A stretch of 64,000 nucleotides of DNA, from positions 62,001 to 126,000 of the forward strand of contig CAMKEG010000004.1 of the NCBI GenBank assembly GCA_946411505.1, read 5' to 3'. The DNA comes from an uncultured Treponema sp. Lineage in GTDB: Bacteria > Spirochaetota > Spirochaetia > Treponematales > Treponemataceae. Below are positions 37,194 through 45,227 of this stretch, piece by piece. The number at the start of each line of letters is the position of its first letter. The first letter of the stretch is position 1. The notes beneath the pieces were generated by a model. It was not told the origin of the DNA. It was given only the letters and a program-made list of their open reading frames with translations, and did not search any database. Position numbers and translations under genes: made by a program.

Positions 37194-37202
37194 CGCGCCG
37201 CC

Positions 37203-37946
37203 TCACAAAACTTTGTTCAAGAAGCTTATCGTTCGCTCTTGCTTGGGGTTCTTCAAAATCTCTTCGGGCGTTCCCTCTTCGATGATGTAGCCGCCGTCCA
37301 TAAACACAATGCGGTCGGCCACCTCGCGCGCGAATCCCATTTCGTGGGTCACGACAATCATCGTCATTCCGCCCTTGGCAAGCTCCTTCATTACCGCAAG
37401 GACTTCGCCAACCATTTCCGGGTCAAGCGCGCTTGTCGGCTCGTCAAAGAGCATAATCGAAGGATTCATGGCCAGGGCGCGAGCGATTGCCACGCGCTGC
37501 TTTTGGCCGCCCGAAAGCTGCTGGGGATAGCTGTGGGCCTTGGAATCCAAGCCTACGCGGGCCAGCAGTTTCATGCCGGTTTGGTTGGCCTCTTCCTTGC
37601 TCATTTTTTTCAATTCCACCGGAGCGAGCGCCACGTTTTGCAAGACGGTCATGTTGGGGAACAAATTGAAGTGCTGGAAAACCATTCCGATGTTTTCGCG
37701 CGCCTTGTTGATGTTGACCTTTTTGTCGCTGATGTTCTCGCCGTTGACGATGATTTTTCCGCTGGTGGCTGTTTCAAGCCTGTTAAGGCAGCGGAGGAAC
37801 GTTGACTTTCCCGAGCCGCTCGGCCCGATGACTACAAGCACTTCGCCCTGCGTTATGTCGATGTTGATGTCCTTCAACACTTCAAGCTTTCCGAAAGTCT
37901 TTTTAAGGCCTTCTACATGTATTTTTACTTCCGAACTATTTTTCAT
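37203..37946 (-). CDS. Amino-acid ABC transporter ATP-binding protein
   Basis: 247 aa. Walker [11 protein letters not shown]-loop [16 protein letters not shown], signature [15 protein letters not shown], Walker [16 protein letters not shown]-loop [11 protein letters not shown]: GlnQ-type ATPase. It overlaps the permease gene by 11 bp. No binding-protein gene is in this operon; the orphan amino-acid-binding lipoprotein at 45228-45995 is a plausible partner. Confidence 0.92.
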   Translation of the reverse strand: MKNSSEVKIHVEGLKKTFGKLEVLKDINIDITQGEVLVVIGPSGSGKSTFLRCLNRLETATSGKIIVNGENISDKKVNINKARENIGMVFQHFNLFPNMTVLQNVALAPVELKKMSKEEANQTGMKLLARVGLDSKAHSYPQQLSGGQKQRVAIARALAMNPSIMLFDEPTSALDPEMVGEVLAVMKELAKGGMTMIVVTHEMGFAREVADRIVFMDGGYIIEEGTPEEILKNPKQERTISFLNKVL

Positions 37947-38604
37947 TTATCTTAATCCTCCGTTCCAAGGCCTTGGCCGCGCGGCTTAGGCTTACGATTA
38001 CTATCATGTAAAGAATTCCGACAATCGCCCAAGTTTCCAAGCTGCGGAAAGTGTTTCCCGCGATTGTGCGGCCCGTGTTTGTCAATTCCGGGTAGCCAAT
38101 GACAGAAAGGATTGACGTGTCCTTTAGCGTTATGATGAACTGGTTTATGATTGACGGAATCATCACCTTAAAGGCTTGCGGCAAAATTACCCGCCTCATG
38201 CTGGTTCCGTATGGCAAGCCCAAGGAGCGGGCCGCCTCCATCTGGCCCTTGTCGATGCTTTCGATTCCGGCGCGGAAAATTTCCGCCATGTAAGCGCCGC
38301 AGTTCATCGCCAAAGCGATTGTTCCGGCCTGCAAGGCGGGCAGCCTAAAGCCGTCCACAAAAACCTTGATTCCCTGCGGAACGCCAAAGTAAATGAAAAA
38401 GGCCAAGACAATCAAAGGCACGCCGCGAATCGCGTCAACGTAAACCGTTCCGATTGCGTTTAAAACTTTGTTGCGGCTAACGTTCAGCAAGGCAAAAAAC
38501 AAGCCTATGAGCATGGCGAAAACCAACGCGAACAAGGCCAGCAAAAGCGTGTTGCCCAACGAGGCCAGCAACATAAAAAGATACTGCTTAAAAATTACAA
38601 ACAT
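37936..38604 (-). CDS. Amino-acid ABC transporter permease
   Basis: 222 aa, about five membrane helices, HisM/GlnP family. The coupling loop reads [38 protein letters not shown], and there is a [18 protein letters not shown] segment. It would act as a homodimer, since only one permease is encoded here. It starts 13 bp after the FGE-like gene and overlaps the ATPase gene. Confidence 0.92.
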   Translation of the reverse strand: MFVIFKQYLFMLLASLGNTLLLALFALVFAMLIGLFFALLNVSRNKVLNAIGTVYVDAIRGVPLIVLAFFIYFGVPQGIKVFVDGFRLPALQAGTIALAMNCGAYMAEIFRAGIESIDKGQMEAARSLGLPYGTSMRRVILPQAFKVMIPSIINQFIITLKDTSILSVIGYPELTNTGRTIAGNTFRSLETWAIVGILYMIVIVSLSRAAKALERRIKINEK

Positions 38605-38617
38605 AAAACTTTATTTC

Positions 38618-39586
38618 CTATTTTTTTTCTTCTTCAACAGGCGGAAGGGAGCAGCAAACCCTGAATCCTAGGCTGGAGCTTTTTCCGCCCATAGGACTTG
38701 CGCTCCTAAAGAATACGTTGCACTGCTCAGCGTCGTCAAGCCAAGAGCCTCCGCGCTTTACGTGAACGCCCGTCATTGTGCCGGGACCAAAGGGATTGAC
38801 TTGCGGCCTTTTTTCGTATTCGGCGTATTCGTCGTAAACCCATTCGGAAACGTTTCCGCACATGTCGTAAAGGCCAAGCGCGTTGGGCTTTTTTTCGCAA
38901 ACGCCGTGGGTTTTGATTTCGGAATTTTCGCCAAACCAGCCGACCTCGTTGAGGTCGTCGCTGCCTGAATACAAATAGTCGTTCTTATGCTTTCCTCCGC
39001 GGGCGGCGTATTCCCATTCCGCTTCGGTGGGAAGCCTGTAGCCGTTGGCGGAAAAATCGCAGGCAAGTCGTTTCCAAACCGGGCTGGTGTCCTCAATGTT
39101 TGAAAAGTCGCCGGAACTTCCGATTGTGTAGCAAGGAGTCAAGTTCATCATTTTGCTAAGGGCGTTGCAATAGCGGATGGCGGCGCACCAGTTTACGCCC
39201 TCTACCGGCAAGTCTCCGCCGATAAATTTTGACGGGCTTTGACCCACTACAAAATAATACTGATTTTGCGTTATGGGAGCGACCGACATCTTGAACGAAG
39301 TGAGCTCCACGCTGTGGGAAAAGTCGCCGGTTCCCATAAAGAACCTTCCGCCGCCGACAACAACCATGTCTGGAATAGTTTCGGCAACCTTAATGTTCTT
39401 TTTGACTTCCACGACTTTTTCGTACATTTTTCCGCACCAAGGGCAAAAGGCCATGTCGTCGGTGATGCCTGAATGGCAGTTGGGGCAGGGATGCAAGGCG
39501 TGGGGCTTTTCAATTTGCGTTCCGCACTCTGAACAAAACTTGGCGCCGGGAATAAGAAGCGCGGCGCATTTTACGCATTTTTGCAT
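38618..39586 (-). CDS. Formylglycine-generating-enzyme-like protein with two zinc ribbons
   Basis: 322 aa from the ATG at 39586 (ribosome site AAAGGA; -10 TATAAT preceded by GCGC upstream). Two zinc ribbons come first (CVKC...CSEC and CPNC...CPWC, about residues 4-52). A C-type-lectin-like FGE/SUMF1 domain follows (about 75-315): GGRFFMGTGD, LPVEGVNWCAAIRYCNAL, YRLPTEAEWEYAARGG, LYDMCGNVSEWVYDEY, RGGSWLDD. FGE proper oxidises sulfatase Cys to formylglycine, but many domain members are not oxidases. Zinc ribbons on this fold suggest a regulatory or protein-binding role. Co-transcribed with an amino-acid transporter. Confidence 0.85.
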   Translation of the reverse strand: MQKCVKCAALLIPGAKFCSECGTQIEKPHALHPCPNCHSGITDDMAFCPWCGKMYEKVVEVKKNIKVAETIPDMVVVGGGRFFMGTGDFSHSVELTSFKMSVAPITQNQYYFVVGQSPSKFIGGDLPVEGVNWCAAIRYCNALSKMMNLTPCYTIGSSGDFSNIEDTSPVWKRLACDFSANGYRLPTEAEWEYAARGGKHKNDYLYSGSDDLNEVGWFGENSEIKTHGVCEKKPNALGLYDMCGNVSEWVYDEYAEYEKRPQVNPFGPGTMTGVHVKRGGSWLDDAEQCNVFFRSASPMGGKSSSLGFRVCCSLPPVEEEKK

Positions 39587-39720
39587 AATAAAATCCTTTT
39601 TGGTTAAGATGAGCTTTCGGCCTATATTATAGCGCATTTTTAATTTTTTTTCGATAAAAAAGCGCCTTGCTCTTCAAAAAAAAGTGTTTTTGTTGTATAA
39701 TTAAAAACAGAGGAATAACC

Positions 39721-40023
39721 ATGGACATCTCTCAAAATAAAAACGGAACGACCGTTGACCTTGTTGTTTCCGGCCGCCTGGACACAAACACCGCTCCGCA
39801 GCTTGAAGCCGCGATCAAGCAAGCCGCTGTCGGCTCAAAAGTCATGAACTTGGATTTGAGCGCCGTTGAATACATGTCGAGCACGGGCTTGCGCGACATT
39901 TTGCTGGCCCACAAAATCATGGGCGGCGCCGGCGGAAAACTTGTCGTTCAAAAGCCTTCCGACTTTGTAATGCAAGTGCTTGAAGCCACCAGCATGGACA
40001 AGCTTCTTAACATTGTAAAATAG
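39721..40023 (+). CDS. STAS-domain anti-sigma-factor antagonist
   Basis: 100 aa. Complete STAS domain with the phosphorylatable Ser in LSAVEYMSSTGLRDILLAHK. SpoIIAA/RsbV-like proteins are switched by a kinase and a PP2C phosphatase. The convergent neighbour is a SpoIIE phosphatase with a kinase-like ATPase domain, an obvious candidate partner. Start ATG 39721 behind GAGGAA; -10 TATAAT about 25 nt further up. Confidence 0.93.
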   Translation: MDISQNKNGTTVDLVVSGRLDTNTAPQLEAAIKQAAVGSKVMNLDLSAVEYMSSTGLRDILLAHKIMGGAGGKLVVQKPSDFVMQVLEATSMDKLLNIVK

Positions 40024-40034
40024 GAACGATTGGC

Positions 40035-40055
40035 GATTATCGCGCCGCAATAATC
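40035..40055. terminator. Hairpin between convergent STAS and SpoIIE genes
   Basis: GATTAT-CGCGCCGCA-ATAATC, a 6-bp perfect stem just after the STAS stop codon; no U-tract on either strand. Confidence 0.45.
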
Positions 40056-40075
40056 ACGCCGCAATAGGCACGCGA

Positions 40076-42088
40076 TTACCCGAATGTCTTTACAAGCGTC
40101 AGAATGTTTTTGCCGTCTTGGCGCTTGTACGAAACGCTGTCCATAAATTTCTTTGTAAGGAAAATTCCAAAGCCGCCAAGGCGCCGCTCTTCGATGCTTA
40201 GGGTCAAGTCCGGCTCTTCTTGCTCAAGCGGATTGAATTCCTTTCCCCAGTCAATGAACGAAAGCCTGAACTTTCCAGGCTCGTAAAGTTCGCATGCGAT
40301 TTGCGCTTCGCCCGCGCCGCCATCGTAGGCGTAATGGCTTATGTTGACGAAAATCTCTTCCGCCACCAAGTCAATCTTGTTAAGACATTCCAGCGAAAGG
40401 TTTGCCGGCAGGCAGCTTTTGATAAAGTCCAAAACTTGCGGAAGCTTTTGGTCGTCGGCCTCTACTTGCAAAGTCTTGGGCGCGCTTTCCGCGGCGTTAA
40501 ATTTGTCAAGGCCAAAAGCCAGCGCCGTTATGTCGTCCGCTTGTTCCGCTCCGTCTGCGAAGCGCTCCACTTCGGCGTTGACCACGTTTATCGCGTCCTT
40601 TGCCGAAAGCGCGGCGGTCTTGGCCAGCGCTCCAAAAAGCAGCGGCTCTCCAAAAAGCGCTCCGTCCTTGTTTTGCGCCTCGGTCACGCCGTCCGTGTAA
40701 AGGAACAAGCGGCTTCCTTCTTTAAGCTGAATTTGGTGCTGGACGTACTTGCTGCCTTCCATCGCGGCCAGCATTATGCCGCTTTTTTGCTCCAGGAATT
40801 TGTAGGTGTCGCCGTCGTACAAGACCGGCGGATTGTGGGCGGCGTTGGCGAATTTCATTATTCCGGTCGAAAGGTTCACGCAGCCAAGCCAGCATGTCAC
40901 AAAGAGGCCCTGCTCGTTTTCCTCGCAAAGCTGCTCGTTGACGCGCTCGCAAATTTCGCTTGGCTCGTATTCCAGCGTGGCTTCGTTGCGGATAAGCGCC
41001 TTGGCTATCACCATGAACATGGCGGCGGGCACTCCTTTTCCGCTTACGTCTCCCATTACAAGCCAAAGCTTGTTTTTGCCCGTCCAGAAAAAGTCGTAAA
41101 AGTCGCCGCCGACTTCCTTGGCCGGCATCATGCTGGCGTAAAGCTGTACGCCCGGATGGCCGGGGTAGGGCGAAAAGTTTTTGGGAAGCATTCCGGCCTG
41201 AATGCCGCTGGCAACCGAAAGCTCCGCGCTTATGCGCTCCTTTTCGCTGGTGACGCGCATCAAGTCCTTGATGTAAACTTGGATGTCGATTCCCATTTTT
41301 TCTATTGAGCGCGCGAGCGTTTCAATTTCGTCGTTGGAGTGAATCTCCTTAAGCTTGTCCGAAAAATGCGCGTCGTGCGAAGCGAAGCCGTCGGCCTCTT
41401 TTGTGATGCTTACAATCGGCTTTACGAATTTTCTGCTGATGAAGGCTCCAAAGCACAAGAAGAACAAGAGCGACACGAAAGGCGCGAAAAGCAAGTCCAA
41501 ACGCACATAGCCGCGCAAAATGGAACTGATTGTTTCAAGCTGCTTTTCAACGCAAATGACTCCGACTTTTTTTCCGCTGGAATCGCGCAAGGCCAGCGAA
41601 ATGCGCGTCCTGGCGCCTAAATGGGAAAATATTGAGCTGTCAATTTCAACGCCGCCTTTTTCCATCAAGCGCTTAAAGCGCGCGGCGGATTCGTCCGACG
41701 TGTTCTCCCTGTAGCCGGCGTGGTATGGGTTGTATTTGTTGCGCAGCTTTGTGTTCACTACGTTAAAGACGTAAGTTTTGTACTTGCAGTCCGGCATGTC
41801 GGGAATGATGACGTACAAAAAGCTGATGTCGGTGTTCTCGGTAAGGTTGGCCAGCTTTATGAGCGTGTCCTTGTATTCCGCCGACTTAAGGCCGTCGCGC
41901 GCGTATCGCTCCAGATTGTCGCCCTTAAAGTAAGACGCTCCAGTGTAGGCGATTTGCGTCAAGAAGGTGTCGTAAGTTTCGCTAAGAATTTTTCTTACGG
42001 CAAAGTAGTCAAACACAACGTTCATAAGAAGGCTTGCGAGCGTAAAGAAAATTATCGCGCCGTTTATTTTTTTTGTTATCGTTGGCAT
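40076..42088 (-). CDS. Membrane sensor SpoIIE-type phosphatase fused to an RsbW-like ATPase domain
   Basis: 670 aa. Membrane helix about 10-32, extracytoplasmic sensor to about 193, second helix about 195-216, HAMP about 217-270. PP2C/SpoIIE phosphatase about 310-520 (VGGDFYDFFWTGKNKLWLVMGDVSGKGVPAAMFM, NAAHNPPVLYDG, LFLYTDGVTEA, ADDITALAFGL). The C-terminal HATPase_c domain (about 540-668) has N-box EEIFVNISHYAYDGG. One protein thus carries both activities, dephosphorylation and phosphorylation of a STAS antagonist, in a partner-switching signalling unit. The sensed signal is unknown. -10 TATAAA and ribosome site AGGAG upstream. Confidence 0.92.
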   Translation of the reverse strand: MPTITKKINGAIIFFTLASLLMNVVFDYFAVRKILSETYDTFLTQIAYTGASYFKGDNLERYARDGLKSAEYKDTLIKLANLTENTDISFLYVIIPDMPDCKYKTYVFNVVNTKLRNKYNPYHAGYRENTSDESAARFKRLMEKGGVEIDSSIFSHLGARTRISLALRDSSGKKVGVICVEKQLETISSILRGYVRLDLLFAPFVSLLFFLCFGAFISRKFVKPIVSITKEADGFASHDAHFSDKLKEIHSNDEIETLARSIEKMGIDIQVYIKDLMRVTSEKERISAELSVASGIQAGMLPKNFSPYPGHPGVQLYASMMPAKEVGGDFYDFFWTGKNKLWLVMGDVSGKGVPAAMFMVIAKALIRNEATLEYEPSEICERVNEQLCEENEQGLFVTCWLGCVNLSTGIMKFANAAHNPPVLYDGDTYKFLEQKSGIMLAAMEGSKYVQHQIQLKEGSRLFLYTDGVTEAQNKDGALFGEPLLFGALAKTAALSAKDAINVVNAEVERFADGAEQADDITALAFGLDKFNAAESAPKTLQVEADDQKLPQVLDFIKSCLPANLSLECLNKIDLVAEEIFVNISHYAYDGGAGEAQIACELYEPGKFRLSFIDWGKEFNPLEQEEPDLTLSIEERRLGGFGIFLTKKFMDSVSYKRQDGKNILTLVKTFG

Positions 42089-42141
42089 GGGGAGCGTCTC
42101 CTGCCTTTTATACTATCACGATTCGCGCGAATTGGCTAGAG

Positions 42142-42174
42142 AAAAAAAATCCCCGGCAGCAAAACGCGCCGGGG
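42142..42174 (-). terminator. Terminator of the 42265-43413 lipoprotein gene
   Basis: Minus strand GCCCCGGC...GCCGGGG stem (7 bp) followed by eight U. Between it and the gene are a 12-bp perfect hairpin (42227-42257) and a copy of the dispersed repeat. Confidence 0.8.
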
Positions 42175-42179
42175 CAGAG

Positions 42180-42228
42180 TACGTCCGGTCAAGGCACGCT
42201 ACGCTTAAGGCCTTGACTCGGCCGTTTT
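42180..42228 (-). repeat. 49-bp dispersed palindromic repeat, copy 1
   Basis: On the minus strand this matches the copy at 54009-54057 at 47 of 49 positions. The core can fold: ACGGCCG-A-GTCAAGGC ... GCCTTGAC-CGGACGT. Both copies lie just past a gene's 3' end, and fragments (CGCCTTGACCGTT) occur near 945 and 13560. Confidence 0.8.
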
Positions 42229-42264
42229 GCGGCGCGACCAAAATTGTCGCGCCGCAATCCAAGT

Positions 42265-43413
42265 TTACAGCTTGGTGTAAACAACGCCGTCAAGAGTAAG
42301 TGTTTTGCGATCGGTGGAAAATGTCGCGGTCTGGGTAGATTTGTCAGAGAATGTCAATGTCACTTTGTTTCCATCAATTGAATAAGTGATATCCTTTAGA
42401 TTTATGGTTTTTGATGCGTTCACAGTTCTTTGGCTGTCCATAACCTGTCCGGTTTTGCCAGAATCGTCATTGAGCATAACGACTTTTTGCTTGGCAACAG
42501 AATTTGCGCCGTCCAATGTCACGGTGGCATTGGCATAAACCATATAGCTTCCGCTAGTCAGGATATAATATTTATCACCTTTATCGTCTACAAGATCTCC
42601 ATCAGCGTCAATTTTGAATGTTTTGGTCTTGTTAAAAAGAGTGCCTTCAAACTGGCCGTTGGCGATAGTACAGGGGCCGCTTGCAAATAATGAATCATTA
42701 TTTTTGTCGTCTTGCTTGCCGTCTATTAGTTTTTTTTGGGAACCAAATTGCGTCAATTCAATCTTGTTGCCAGATACATTCAATCTTTCAAATATAGAAG
42801 CGACTTCATAATGTTGATTACTATTATAGCTTGCCCACAGTTTTGACGCAAGATAAGAAGTTACGCTGCTTACCTTTACGGCAGGAATTGTCGCGTCAAA
42901 TGTTCCTGACGTTGGAACTGTCATGCTGATATCTTTTTTTTCTACAACAGCGGTCAGCAAGCCGTTGTTAAGAATCTTTTCAACCTTCAAATTTAATGCT
43001 GTGTCGGAAGAGCCAATTGTCGAAATGTCGCCGGTATAGCTTCCCATGTATTTTGGGCTTGTAGCGTTGGTTTCTGTGAATTTCCATGTGCCGCCGCTGC
43101 TTGGTTGAGCGGCATCTGCAGAAATGGCAATGTTTGGCTGCGCGGCTGTTCCTGTAAAAACATAAGTTCCGTTAGAAGCGGAAAGCGTCGCTGTGTTGCT
43201 AGAATATGACGCGGAAGTCACTGACGTGGCGACCTGGGCAACTTCCTTTACTGTGGCGGAATCTGCGAGAGGCGTTGTTGTCCCATTTTGTGTTGTCCCA
43301 GTAGCGGCAAGCGCGGAAGGAGAATCGCTTCCGTTTGAGCAAGAAACAAAGGCGCCGGCAAAAAGCGCAGACGCTGCCAAAAGACCAAAAATTTTGCGTG
43401 AAACTTTTTTCAC
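42265..43413 (-). CDS. Lipoprotein, tandem paralog A
   Basis: 382 aa. Lipoprotein signal MKKVSRKIFGLLAASALFAGAFVSC. The mature chain is Ser/Thr/Asn-rich and beta-rich, with GTYVFTGTAAQPNIAISADAAQPSSGGTWKFTE, GTFDATIPAVKVSSVTSY and a C-terminal KTLTLDGVVYTKL. No enzyme motif. It is a clear paralog of the next gene upstream, with identical N-termini and blocks of near-identical DNA. Possibly surface-exposed. Its promoter-region sequence is also shared with the paralog. Confidence 0.85.
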   Translation of the reverse strand: MKKVSRKIFGLLAASALFAGAFVSCSNGSDSPSALAATGTTQNGTTTPLADSATVKEVAQVATSVTSASYSSNTATLSASNGTYVFTGTAAQPNIAISADAAQPSSGGTWKFTETNATSPKYMGSYTGDISTIGSSDTALNLKVEKILNNGLLTAVVEKKDISMTVPTSGTFDATIPAVKVSSVTSYLASKLWASYNSNQHYEVASIFERLNVSGNKIELTQFGSQKKLIDGKQDDKNNDSLFASGPCTIANGQFEGTLFNKTKTFKIDADGDLVDDKGDKYYILTSGSYMVYANATVTLDGANSVAKQKVVMLNDDSGKTGQVMDSQRTVNASKTINLKDITYSIDGNKVTLTFSDKSTQTATFSTDRKTLTLDGVVYTKL

Positions 43414-43474
43414 AATAAACCTCCAAAGATGTGTTCCCTTGTTATATATCTAAAAATAAATAAATTCAAGCAAC

Positions 43475-43502
43475 AAAAAACCGCCCTCGGGATGGAGGGC
43501 GG
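43475..43502 (-). terminator. Terminator of paralog B lipoprotein gene
   Basis: Minus strand CCGCCCTC-N6-GAGGGCGG (8-bp perfect stem) followed by TTTTTTG. Confidence 0.85.
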
Positions 43503-43529
43503 CGCGGTAAAAATTAGCTTAATTCAAGA

Positions 43530-44690
43530 TTACATCTTGAGGTATTCAACGCCGTCAAGAGTAAGTTTTTTGCCGTCATCGGAAAGTGTCGCAGTCTTAG
43601 TTTGGCCTGCGCTATCGCCAGCGCCTGTCAATGTCACTGTATTTCCGCTAATTTCATAAGTAACATCCTTTGTGTTTATTATTTTGCTAGTAGTCTTAGT
43701 TCTATTTATATCCATAAGTTGTCCGGTTTTGCCTGAATCGTCCTTGAGCCAAACAAGTCTAACCTGGGCATAGGAACTATCGCCGTCAAGTTTCGTTACT
43801 GCATTTGCATAAAGCTTGCCGCTTGCGTTAGTCAGATTAAATTGTATGTCACCTGTGTTGTCCGTAAGATCGCCATTGCCATTAATGTTATATGTTTTGG
43901 TTTCATTGTTAAGAATGAATGTAAGCTTGCCGTCAGCGATACCATAAGTTCCGCTTGAAAATTGATGTGAATTGTCATCCCTATTGATTGTATTGCTTTT
44001 TTGGGAACCAACTATGAAAGAAGTGATTTTTCCGTCAGACAAATCAATTCTTTCAAAAGTAGAACCGATATTATAAGCTTCTGCAGAATCATACCGTACG
44101 TTTACCTTCGCGGAAACATAAGTGGTTACGCTGCTTACCTTTACGGCAGGAATTGTCGCGTCAAATGTTCCTGACGTTGGAACTGTCATGTTGATAGACT
44201 TTGCTTCTACAACAGCGGTCAGCAAGCCGTTTTTAAGAATTCTTTCAACCTTCAAAGTTAAAGTCGTGTTGGAAGTGCCAATTGTCGAAATGTTGCCGGT
44301 ATAGCTTCCTGAGTATTTTGCGATTGTTTTGCCAGTTTCGATAAATTTCCATGTGCCGCCGATAGATTGCGCTTGCGAAGCCGATATGGCAATGTTTGGC
44401 TGAACGGCTGTTCCAGTCAAAACATACTTGCCGTTAGAAGCGGAAAGCGTCGCTACGCTGCCATTAACTGATGCGGAAATTCCTGATGTTGTGACAGCGG
44501 CTGCTTCTGACACAGTGGCGGAATCTGAAAGCGTCGCTGTTGGCCCATTGGAAGAATTAGAGCCAGTAGAAGTCATGGCAAGCGCCAGAGCGGAAGAAGA
44601 ATCGCTTCCGTTTGAACATGAAACAAAGGCACCGGCAAAAAGCGCAGACGCTGCCAAAAGACCAAAAATTTTGCGTGAAACTTTTTTCAC
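43530..44690 (-). CDS. Lipoprotein, tandem paralog B
   Basis: 386 aa. Signal and first 30 residues are identical to paralog A, and the order of conserved blocks is the same (YVLTGTAVQPNIAIS, GGTWKFIE, NGLLTAVVEAKSINMTVPTSGTFDATIPAVKVSSVTTY, LTLDGVEYLKM). The central 200-330 region has diverged strongly. Function unknown. The patchwork of near-identical and divergent segments suggests gene duplication with later conversion. The intergenic region upstream is shared with a divergent XRE gene and contains a 9-bp inverted repeat. Confidence 0.85.
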   Translation of the reverse strand: MKKVSRKIFGLLAASALFAGAFVSCSNGSDSSSALALAMTSTGSNSSNGPTATLSDSATVSEAAAVTTSGISASVNGSVATLSASNGKYVLTGTAVQPNIAISASQAQSIGGTWKFIETGKTIAKYSGSYTGNISTIGTSNTTLTLKVERILKNGLLTAVVEAKSINMTVPTSGTFDATIPAVKVSSVTTYVSAKVNVRYDSAEAYNIGSTFERIDLSDGKITSFIVGSQKSNTINRDDNSHQFSSGTYGIADGKLTFILNNETKTYNINGNGDLTDNTGDIQFNLTNASGKLYANAVTKLDGDSSYAQVRLVWLKDDSGKTGQLMDINRTKTTSKIINTKDVTYEISGNTVTLTGAGDSAGQTKTATLSDDGKKLTLDGVEYLKM

Positions 44691-44735
44691 AATAAGCCTC
44701 CAAAAATGTTATTGTTTTGTCTTTTTAGACTGTAT

Positions 44736-44757
44736 AAACGATTATATCTAATCGTTT
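44736..44757. promoter_or_regulatory. Inverted repeat between lipoprotein B and a divergent XRE gene
   Basis: AAACGATTA-TATC-TAATCGTTT, a perfect 9-bp inverted repeat in the divergent intergenic region. It could be an operator, possibly of the neighbouring XRE protein (inference). Confidence 0.5.
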
Positions 44758-44827
44758 GTTCCTTTATTATATATCTTATAAGATTAAATTCAAGTGGTTT
44801 TTAGTCTTTTTAGATTATTTTTTAGGC

Positions 44828-45148
44828 ATGGGATTTAAAGAAAATTTACGGGAAGAGATGGAATTTCAGGACATTAAGCCAAAAGAATTGGCCGACAAAA
44901 CTGGCATAAGCGTGAACACTTTGCGCAACTACATAAACGCCCACGACGCGCTTCCAAACATTGATTCCGCAGTAAAAATCGCGCGGGCCTTGAACACCAC
45001 GGTCGAAGAGCTTGTCGAGGGCCGCAAAAATTTTCAGGAAGTCCATAAGTCCGAAGCCGCCGGAAAATTTCTTTCAATTTTTGCCGGCCTTTCCCAAAAC
45101 GACCAAAAATCAGTAATCGCCTTGTTGGAGGAAATGAAGCGACATTGA
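44828..45148 (+). CDS. Small XRE-family HTH regulator
   Basis: 106 aa. HTH about 3-60: NLREEMEFQDIKPKELADKTGISVNTLRNYINAHDALPNIDSAVKIARALNTTVEELVEG. A short C-terminal helical tail follows (LSQNDQKSVIALLEEMKRH). The ATG at 44828 is chosen over an upstream in-frame ATG whose product would start with an odd hydrophobic stretch; TATTTT ends 6 nt before it, again the leaderless layout. Divergent from lipoprotein B; ends in a strong terminator. Confidence 0.8.
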   Translation: MGFKENLREEMEFQDIKPKELADKTGISVNTLRNYINAHDALPNIDSAVKIARALNTTVEELVEGRKNFQEVHKSEAAGKFLSIFAGLSQNDQKSVIALLEEMKRH

Positions 45149-45152
45149 CACA

Positions 45153-45184
45153 AAAAAACCGCCCCCAAACGGAGGCGGTTTTTT
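45153..45184 (+). terminator. Terminator of the XRE gene
   Basis: AAAAAACCGCC ... GGCGGTTTTTT, 11-bp symmetric stem, 4 bp after the stop codon. Confidence 0.88.
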
Positions 45185-45193
45185 CGTCTATGC

Positions 45194-45220
45194 GTAAACT
45201 ATCGCGGCGCAATAGTTTAC
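45194..45220 (-). terminator. Hairpin after the amino-acid-binding lipoprotein gene
   Basis: GTAAACTAT-N9-ATAGTTTAC, a perfect 9-bp stem next to the stop codon of the minus-strand gene; no U-tract. Confidence 0.5.
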
Positions 45221-45227
45221 ACCGTTC

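Noticed and set aside
40220..41308. 362-codon plus-strand ORF opposite the SpoIIE phosphatase gene
   Set aside because: It mirrors the codon structure of a clear gene on the other strand, has no domain, signal or ribosome site. Similar long antisense frames (12676-13521, 51878-52810, 53223-53873, 28774-29454) were dropped for the same reason.
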